Shown here: positions 1-4,260 of the stretch, piece after piece | Layout: each line of letters starts with the position of its first letter | How positions within the stretch are numbered: position 1 is the first letter of the stretch | Assembly: GCA_017501025.1 (NCBI GenBank) | Contig: JAFVXS010000121.1 | Span: 1-5,879, forward strand | Reading direction: 5' to 3' | Length of the DNA stretch: 5,879 nt | Source: Alistipes sp. | Lineage (GTDB): Bacteria; Bacteroidota; Bacteroidia; Bacteroidales; Rikenellaceae | Notes under the pieces: generated by a model | Told to the model about the DNA's origin: nothing | The model's database searches: none | The model's input: the letters and a program-made list of their open reading frames with translations, nothing else | Made by a program: the position numbers and the translations under genes

Positions 1-435
1 CTCCAACGTTTTTAGAAAGGCATTGAACGCTGCCGTCGAGAGCATATGGACCTCATCGATGATAAAGACCGAGTAGCGACCCATCTGCGGAATAATTCGC
101 ACCTGTTCGTTGAGGTTGCGGATATCGTCCACCGAGTTGTTCGATGCGGCATCGAGCTCGTGGATATTCATCGAACGTCCCTCGTTGAACGAGCGGCACG
201 AATCACACTCGTTACACGCCTCGCTACCCGTTGCATTGAGGCAGTTGATAGCCTTTGCAAAGATTCGGGCACAGGTGGTTTTACCGACACCTCGCGGTCC
301 GCAAAAGAGGTAGGCGTGTGCCAACTGACCACGCTCAATGGCGTTTTTCAGTGTCGATGTGATGTGGTGCTGACCTACCACCGACGCAAATGTCGTGGGG
401 CGATATTTTCGAGCCGATACTACAAATTGTTCCAT
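1..435 (-). CDS. dnaX: DNA polymerase III subunit gamma/tau, N-terminal part (cut by window edge)
   Basis: This is the ATPase subunit of the clamp loader, which opens the beta sliding clamp and places it on primed DNA at the replication fork in the cytoplasm. The 145 visible codons run in frame to the window edge, so the rest of the AAA+ module and the whole C-terminal part are missing. The product starts MEQFVVSARKYRP, a typical DnaX opening. The Walker A motif GPRGVGKT is at residues 46-53. Cysteines C65, C74, C77 and C80 form the DnaX zinc-binding knuckle. The Walker B stretch FIIDEVHML is at about 124-132 and is followed by STAAFNAFLKTLE, a DnaX hallmark. The start is ATG at 433-435: an in-frame TAA lies ten codons upstream, and no Shine-Dalgarno sequence is present. 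The gene is divergent from clpB. Whether a gamma frameshift site exists cannot be seen here. Confidence 0.97.
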   Translation of the reverse strand, partial: MEQFVVSARKYRPTTFASVVGQHHITSTLKNAIERGQLAHAYLFCGPRGVGKTTCARIFAKAINCLNATGSEACNECDSCRSFNEGRSMNIHELDAASNNSVDDIRNLNEQVRIIPQMGRYSVFIIDEVHMLSTAAFNAFLKTLE

Positions 436-443
436 ACGTGCGG

Positions 444-451
444 CAAAGGTA
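444..451 (-). promoter_or_regulatory. Bacteroidota-type -7 promoter box for dnaX
   Basis: On the minus strand this reads TACCTTTG, an exact match to the TAnnTTTG -7 element of the Bacteroidota primary sigma factor. It ends only eight bases before the dnaX ATG, so the predicted start of transcription falls within a few bases of the start codon and the mRNA would be nearly leaderless. I see no good TTTG -33 box 19-21 bases further upstream; that position reads GATG. The call therefore rests on the -7 box and its place. Confidence 0.5.
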
Positions 452-480
452 CGAAAAAAAGTTTAGAAAACATCTGCAAT

Positions 481-505
481 ATATCCGAAATTTATTTCGG
501 AATAT
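481..505. repeat. Palindrome in the dnaX-clpB intergenic region
   Basis: The arms CCGAAAT (485-491) and ATTTCGG (494-500) are perfect reverse complements separated by TT. The dyad continues outward with ATAT (481-484) against ATAT (502-505) if A501 is bulged, giving 11 paired positions. It lies just upstream of where the dnaX -33 element would be, so an operator or activator site for dnaX is possible. No T tract follows, so a terminator is unlikely. Confidence 0.5.
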
Positions 506-539
506 AACAAAACACTCTTCGGGCGATTTTGCCACCTGC

Positions 540-626
540 GACAGATTGTCGGACAAAATGGCAAACGACTGCGACAACCGTGTGACACCCCTGCCTGCAT
601 TGCGACAAAATGGCTGAAACGATGTC
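540..626 (+). promoter_or_regulatory. Repeated GACA-type sites upstream of clpB (candidate regulator-binding region)
   Basis: The tetramer GACA starts at 540, 552, 573, 584 and 604, giving intervals of 12, 21, 11 and 20 bp, all close to whole turns of B-DNA. Three copies belong to dyads of the form GACA-N3-TGKC. These are GACAGATTGTC (540-550, extended by one base each side to the perfect pair CGACA/TGTCG) and two identical copies of GACAAAATGGC (552-562 and 604-614). The copies at 573 and 584 are half-sites, within TGCGACA and TGTGACA. An inverted half-site TGTC sits at 623-626, just before the putative sigma-54 promoter. The pattern is seen directly; that a protein binds it is an inference, and I cannot name the regulator. 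Confidence 0.55.
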
Positions 627-628
627 AT

Positions 629-644
629 TGGCAAAAGATTTGCT
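629..644 (+). promoter_or_regulatory. Sigma-54 (-24/-12) promoter for clpB
   Basis: The sequence TGGCAAAAGATTTGCT matches the sigma-54 consensus TGGCACG-N4-TTGCW. The invariant GG is at 630-631 and the invariant GC at 642-643, with the required ten bases between them. Only the less conserved CG after TGGCA differs. Transcription would start near 655, leaving a leader of about 45 bases before the clpB ATG. A sigma-54 promoter needs an AAA+ enhancer-binding activator, and the GACA dyads upstream could serve as its sites. The orientation and position fit clpB and no other gene. Confidence 0.6.
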
Positions 645-672
645 GGCGGAGCATTTAGAACGAAAAATTTTG
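639..672 (+). promoter_or_regulatory. Possible second, housekeeping-type promoter for clpB
   Basis: TTTG at 639-642 and AAATTTTG at 665-672 resemble the Bacteroidota -33 (TTTG) and -7 (TAnnTTTG) boxes. The -7 box has one mismatch, and the 22-base spacer is slightly longer than usual. The -33 box would coincide with the -12 element of the sigma-54 match, so the two forms of polymerase would compete for one site. The A-rich region makes chance matches easy, so this is a weak call. Confidence 0.27.
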
Positions 673-700
673 CAGAAAAAACCAAAAAAATTAGAATATT

Positions 701-3307
701 ATGGCAAACATCAATTCACTGACAATCAAAGCACAAGAGGCTCTACAAAGTGCCGTTCAAAGTGCTTCGCAAGCATCGTCGCAAGCCGTTGAGCCTATTC
801 ACCTTTTGCAGGCTCTCGTTGCCGACGACGACTCGCTCTCAATCTATCTGCTCGGGCGTATCGGCGTAGCCATCGCACCACTGCGAAACGATATCAACCG
901 CAGTGTGGCTTCGTTGCCAAAGGTACAGGGCACGGGCGACAACTACTTTTCGCGTGATTTGTCGCTCGTCATCCAGCGAGCCATCGACTTCACAAAGCCG
1001 TTTGGCGACAAATACGCCTCGGTGGAGCATCTGCTGCTTGCACTCAATGCCGAACGTGGCACCGCTTCCGACCTGCTTCGCAAGGCGGGTGTATCCGAAA
1101 AGGAGCTTATGGAGGCTGTCCGACAATTTCGTCGTGGCTCGAAAATCGATTCACAGAGCAGCGAGCAGAGTTTCGACACTCTCGACAAGTATGCAATAAA
1201 CCTCAACGCACTCGCCAGAGAGGGCAAATTGGATCCCGTAATCGGCCGTGATGAGGAGATACGTCGAGTATTGCAGATTCTCTCGCGACGCACCAAAAAC
1301 AACCCTATTTTGGTCGGCGAGGCAGGTGTCGGAAAGACCGCTATTGCCGAAGGCATAGCCCACCGAATTGTCGATGGCGACGTACCCGAAAATCTGCTTA
1401 CCAAACAGATCTATTCGCTCGATATGGGAGCGTTGATTGCGGGTGCGAAGTATCAGGGCGAGTTCGAGGAGCGACTCAAAGCCGTAGTGGGCGAGGTTAC
1501 CGATTCGGCAGGCGAAATTCTGCTCTTCATCGACGAGATTCACACCCTTGTAGGTGCCGGAAAGTCGAGCGGAGCAATGGATGCTGCCAACATTCTGAAA
1601 CCCGCTTTGGCTCGTGGCGAGTTGCGTACCATAGGAGCCACCACGCTCGACGAGTACCAAAAGTATTTCGAGCAGGACAAGGCGTTGGAGCGACGTTTTC
1701 AGCGTGTGATGGTAGATGAGCCATCGGTCGAGGCGGCAACATCGATACTGCGAGGGTTGAAGGAGCGTTACGAAAATCACCACCGCGTACGCATCAAGGA
1801 TGAGGCGATAGTGGCTGCCGTAGAGCTCTCGCACCGCTATATCACGCAGCGTTTTCTGCCCGACAAAGCGATAGATTTGATTGACGAGGCGGCATCACGA
1901 CTGCGTTTGGAGATGAACTCCGTACCCGAGGAGATTGATGCGTTGGAGCGTCGTACCCGCCAACTCGAAATCGAGCGTGAGGCTATCCGTCGCGAAGGCG
2001 ATAAGGAGCGTATCGAACTGCTCGACCACGAAATCGAAAACCTCCGTTCACAAAGCAATGCACAGCGGGCAAAGTGGCAGAAGGAGCGTGAAATTCTCGC
2101 CTCGATACAGCAGGCAAAACAACATATCGAGGCACTGAAAATCGAGGCACAGGAGCGGGAACGTCAGGGCGACTACGGACGTGTTGCCGAGATTCGCTAC
2201 GGTCTGCTGGTCGAGGAGCAACGCAAAATCGACGCCCTGCAAAGCGAACTCGACAACCAAAACAGCAGTGACAGAATGATTAAGGAGGAGGTCTCGGCTG
2301 CCGATATTGCCGAGGTTGTATCGCGTTGGACGGGTATTCCGCTACAACGAATGTTGGCTTCGGAGCGGGAGAAACTGCTCAATATGGAGCGTGAGTTGCA
2401 ACGTCGCGTAGTCGGTCAGCACCACGCCATCGAGGTTGTTGCCGATGCCGTTCGTCGCTCACGAGCAGGACTCAACGATATGCGTCGTCCTATTGGCTCA
2501 TTCATCTTTTTAGGCACTACGGGTGTCGGAAAGACCGAGTTGGCAAGGGCGTTGGCAGAGCAACTCTTCGCCGACGAGAATATGATGACCCGAATAGATA
2601 TGAGCGAGTATCAGGAGCGACACAGCGTATCCCGACTCGTAGGAGCCCCTCCCGGATATGTCGGCTACGACGAGGGCGGACAACTCACCGAGGCGGTACG
2701 TCGCAAACCATATTCGGTGGTGCTGTTGGATGAGATTGAGAAGGCCCATCCCGACGTCTTCAATCTGCTGTTGCAGGTGTTGGACGATGGACGACTTACG
2801 GACAACAAAGGTCGCACGGTCGATTTCCGCAACGTGATTATCATTATGACCTCGAATTTAGGCTCGCAACTGATTCAGGAGCTATATACCAAAGCCCTGA
2901 CCGACGGTTCGGAGGGTGCTTTCGAGGAGGCACGACAGAGTGCCAACCGTGAGGTTATGGAGATGTTGCGTCGAACGCTGAAACCCGAATTTTTGAACCG
3001 TATCGACGAGATAGTGATGTTCGACCCATTGCGTGAATCCGACATCGAACAGATTGTCGATATTCAACTTCACAGCGTCGCCAAGATGCTGGCACACAAC
3101 GGCATAACACTCAATTATACCGATGCAGCCAAGCACCTTATAGCACAGCTCGGATACGATGCACTCTATGGTGCCCGCCCCGTAAAACGAGTTATTCAAC
3201 GCGAGGTGGTGAATAGTCTGTCGAAGATGATTTTGGCAGGGTCAATCGACCACTCCAAACCGATCACAATCGATGCGGAAGATGGCAGAATCGAGTTTAG
3301 GAATTAG
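701..3307 (+). CDS. clpB: ATP-dependent chaperone disaggregase ClpB
   Basis: ClpB is a hexameric AAA+ machine that threads aggregated proteins through its pore for refolding with DnaK/DnaJ/GrpE in the cytoplasm. The 868 residues compare with 857 in E. coli. The Clp N domain spans about 1-145. AAA+ domain 1 has Walker A GEAGVGKT (206-213), pore tyrosine Y251 in AKYQGE, Walker B LFIDE ending in E279, and arginine fingers R331/R332. The charged coiled-coil middle domain spans about 408-530, which separates ClpB from ClpA. AAA+ domain 2 has Walker A GTTGVGKT (605-612), pore tyrosine Y653 in GYVGYDEGG, Walker B LLDE ending in E678, an arginine finger in FLNRIDE (R767) and the sensor-2 GAR motif. 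A stretch of roughly ten extra residues near 725-755 accounts for the added length. The start is fixed by the family-typical MANINSLTIKAQEAL; an A-rich leader replaces a Shine-Dalgarno. All catalytic residues are present. Nothing suggests an operon partner, and control is probably through the sigma-54-like promoter upstream. Confidence 0.99.
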   Translation: MANINSLTIKAQEALQSAVQSASQASSQAVEPIHLLQALVADDDSLSIYLLGRIGVAIAPLRNDINRSVASLPKVQGTGDNYFSRDLSLVIQRAIDFTKPFGDKYASVEHLLLALNAERGTASDLLRKAGVSEKELMEAVRQFRRGSKIDSQSSEQSFDTLDKYAINLNALAREGKLDPVIGRDEEIRRVLQILSRRTKNNPILVGEAGVGKTAIAEGIAHRIVDGDVPENLLTKQIYSLDMGALIAGAKYQGEFEERLKAVVGEVTDSAGEILLFIDEIHTLVGAGKSSGAMDAANILKPALARGELRTIGATTLDEYQKYFEQDKALERRFQRVMVDEPSVEAATSILRGLKERYENHHRVRIKDEAIVAAVELSHRYITQRFLPDKAIDLIDEAASRLRLEMNSVPEEIDALERRTRQLEIEREAIRREGDKERIELLDHEIENLRSQSNAQRAKWQKEREILASIQQAKQHIEALKIEAQERERQGDYGRVAEIRYGLLVEEQRKIDALQSELDNQNSSDRMIKEEVSAADIAEVVSRWTGIPLQRMLASEREKLLNMERELQRRVVGQHHAIEVVADAVRRSRAGLNDMRRPIGSFIFLGTTGVGKTELARALAEQLFADENMMTRIDMSEYQERHSVSRLVGAPPGYVGYDEGGQLTEAVRRKPYSVVLLDEIEKAHPDVFNLLLQVLDDGRLTDNKGRTVDFRNVIIIMTSNLGSQLIQELYTKALTDGSEGAFEEARQSANREVMEMLRRTLKPEFLNRIDEIVMFDPLRESDIEQIVDIQLHSVAKMLAHNGITLNYTDAAKHLIAQLGYDALYGARPVKRVIQREVVNSLSKMILAGSIDHSKPITIDAEDGRIEFRN

Positions 3308-3418
3308 GGAGTTTGCCGCTTTACGGCAACGGCTTTGCCGATAAGGTCGAGTAAAGTCAATTAAAGTCTTATAAGGTCTTCCGCTTCGCGGTTTTTGCAC
3401 TACTCCCTCGCTTTTTTT
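3306..3418 (+). repeat. Branched inverted-repeat element at the clpB 3' end, ending in a T tract
   Basis: An outer perfect 7-bp stem joins AGGGAGT (3306-3312, beginning inside the clpB stop codon) with ACTCCCT (3402-3408). It encloses smaller hairpins. TTGCCG (3313-3318) pairs with CGGCAA (3324-3329), CGGC (3330-3333) with GCCG (3337-3340), and CCGC (3381-3384) with GCGG (3388-3391), the last followed by five T. The first two can rearrange, because CGGCAA can pair instead with TTGCCG at 3335-3340. Seven T follow the outer stem after CGC (3412-3418). It could be a complex intrinsic terminator or a dispersed structured repeat. The pairing is seen directly; the function is inferred. Confidence 0.55.
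3342..3381 (+). repeat. Tandem array of a 10-bp unit, TAARGTCNNN, four copies
   Basis: TAAGGTC, TAAAGTC, TAAAGTC and TAAGGTC start at 3342, 3352, 3362 and 3372, exactly ten bases apart. The seven-base core varies only A/G at one position while the three following bases vary freely. A ten-base period puts each core on almost the same face of the helix. The array sits within the large loop of the branched element after clpB. No reading frame uses it. Confidence 0.75.
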
Positions 3419-3421
3419 GCC

Positions 3422-3453
3422 GGGACTGCTGGGACAAATAGGACTTTTAGGAC
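3422..3453 (+). repeat. Tandem array of a 9-bp unit, RGGACNNNT, four copies
   Basis: GGGAC, GGGAC, AGGAC and AGGAC start at 3422, 3431, 3440 and 3449, exactly nine bases apart, with a variable three-base part and a T between successive cores. The last two bases of the array also form the foot of the terminator stem. The array is the left arm of a large inverted repeat whose right arm lies at 3488-3523. Confidence 0.8.
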
Positions 3454-3477
3454 AGCCACTTTGTGGCTGTTTTTTTT
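3452..3477 (+). terminator. Rho-independent terminator, reading in the clpB direction
   Basis: ACAGCCAC (3452-3459) and GTGGCTGT (3463-3470) form a perfect 8-bp stem with a TTT loop, followed directly by seven T (3471-3477). It lies 145 bases after the clpB stop and would end its transcript. On the minus strand the same stem has no T tract after it, so it should not act as an efficient intrinsic terminator for the convergent genes. Confidence 0.85.
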
Positions 3478-3487
3478 ATGGTCGCTC

Positions 3488-3523
3488 GTCCTAGTTGTCC
3501 TATTCGTCCTATTCGTCCTAGTG
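3488..3523 (-). repeat. Tandem array of the same 9-bp unit in opposite orientation, four copies
   Basis: On the plus strand GTCCTA starts at 3488, 3497, 3506 and 3515, exactly nine bases apart. On the minus strand this is the TAGGACNNN unit, the same family as the array at 3422-3453. It lies 11 bases beyond the stop codon of the convergent minus-strand gene and would be in that gene's 3' untranslated RNA. Confidence 0.8.
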
Positions 3524-3534
3524 CGGCGCTAATC

Positions 3535-4260
3535 CTACCGCAGTCGCTCACACAGAGCCTCAACAAATGCAGGTTGGTGCGAGAGTGCCACCTCGCATCG
3601 CAGATAGAGTTCGCGTGCCAATGCCTTTGGCTCGGCAGGCTCGACCATAATACCCCTCATATACGCCTCGTCGGTCGGATGTTCGTCCAACAAAATCTCG
3701 TCGCAGAGGTGTCGATGGTATCTTTTCAGCAACTCGAAATCGGGCTCCGATATTGTACCGAGGCGGTTATAAAGGCGACACAGATGCACCAACGCATAGA
3801 GTGGCGATTTGGTGTCCAAATCCATCTCTATCGCCTCCAAATTGTCCCAATCATCGATTGCAACGTAGCAGAGCGCGAGTGTCGGGGTTGCCTGCAACGG
3901 GTCCTCGTCGTCGCAATCGAGCAGCAGTTCGAGTTGTGCCGCCGCAACCTCGCACATATTCATCAGGTAGTTATCGATTGCTGCCGTATGGATAAACTCC
4001 ATTGCCGCAAGCGTATTATCGTGAGTGCGGTCGAGCGTGATATCGCCACCGCTATCGTTCATCGCCTCATCAATCGCCTCCATAATTATCGGAAAGGTAC
4101 GCGAACGCAACATACACGCCTCGCGATACTGCCCCGATTCGTGCATATCGTAGCACTCATCCATTCGTGCAACAAGATTGCCCTCCTTGGAGGTGTAAAT
4201 CAATCGATAGGTGCCATTCGGCATACATTGTGGCTTCAAAAGCGGACTCTTCGACCTCAT
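3535..4260 (-). CDS. Uncharacterised acidic helical protein, possibly TPR-like
   Basis: I do not recognise a named family for this 241-residue protein. It has no signal peptide and no membrane segment, so it is probably cytoplasmic. It is acidic, appears mostly alpha-helical and is rich in cysteine (ten residues). From about residue 100 it has paired helices of the kind found in tetratricopeptide-like repeats: LELLLDCDDEDPLQATPTL, then LCYVAIDDWDNLEAI, then a segment around YALVHLCRLYNRLG. Tetratricopeptide repeats bind partner proteins, but the match here is by eye only. The ATG at 4258-4260 overlaps the TGA of the upstream LTA-synthase-like gene as ATGA, and no Shine-Dalgarno is seen, which points to translation by coupling to that gene. 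A function connected with the envelope enzyme is an inference from this arrangement. The stop is TAG at 3535-3537. The long plus-strand reading frame over the same DNA is its antisense shadow. Confidence 0.8.
   Translation of the reverse strand: MRSKSPLLKPQCMPNGTYRLIYTSKEGNLVARMDECYDMHESGQYREACMLRSRTFPIIMEAIDEAMNDSGGDITLDRTHDNTLAAMEFIHTAAIDNYLMNMCEVAAAQLELLLDCDDEDPLQATPTLALCYVAIDDWDNLEAIEMDLDTKSPLYALVHLCRLYNRLGTISEPDFELLKRYHRHLCDEILLDEHPTDEAYMRGIMVEPAEPKALARELYLRCEVALSHQPAFVEALCERLR
4257..4260 (-). promoter_or_regulatory. ATGA stop-start overlap (translational coupling)
   Basis: On the minus strand the four bases ATGA hold both the start codon (ATG) of the small downstream gene and the stop codon (TGA) of the LTA-synthase-like gene. 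Such overlaps usually mean co-transcription and re-initiation by the terminating ribosome, with near-fixed output ratios. Confidence 0.8.

Larger units (their letters stand above)
3422..3519. repeat. Large inverted repeat formed by the two 9-bp arrays
   Basis: The arms 3422-3453 and 3488-3519 pair over 32 positions with no bulge. Each AGGAC/GGGAC core on the left faces a GTCCT core on the right, so 20 core positions pair (two as G-T). Further pairs form at several spacer positions, leaving about five mismatches, all in the spacers. The 34-base interior contains the terminator hairpin. As RNA this would be a long rod with the terminator near its tip; as DNA it could extrude as a cruciform. Confidence 0.7.

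Noticed and set aside
46..507. Plus-strand reading frame of 153 codons over the left edge
   Set aside because: It is antisense to dnaX, whose Walker A, zinc cysteines and Walker B are all clear on the minus strand.
335..685. Minus-strand reading frame of 116 codons across the dnaX-clpB intergenic region
   Set aside because: It overlaps dnaX out of frame and covers the palindrome and promoter motifs. No family is recognised and no start signal is seen.
436..700. CIRCE/HrcA operator upstream of clpB
   Set aside because: I looked for TTAGCACTC-N9-GAGTGCTAA and found nothing resembling either arm; the dyads present are of the GACA-N3-TGKC type.
1151..1834. Minus-strand reading frame of 227 codons inside clpB
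   Set aside because: It is a shadow of the clpB AAA+ domain 1 coding sequence, fully enclosed in a verified gene.
3381..3396. Independent terminator CCGC-TTC-GCGG plus five T
   Set aside because: The stem has only four pairs, and it is better described as one branch of the larger structure at 3306-3418. It is kept there and not called on its own.
3422..3523. CRISPR array
   Set aside because: The repeat cores are five to six bases with three-base gaps and two orientations; CRISPR repeats and spacers are each more than 20 bases. No cas gene is present.
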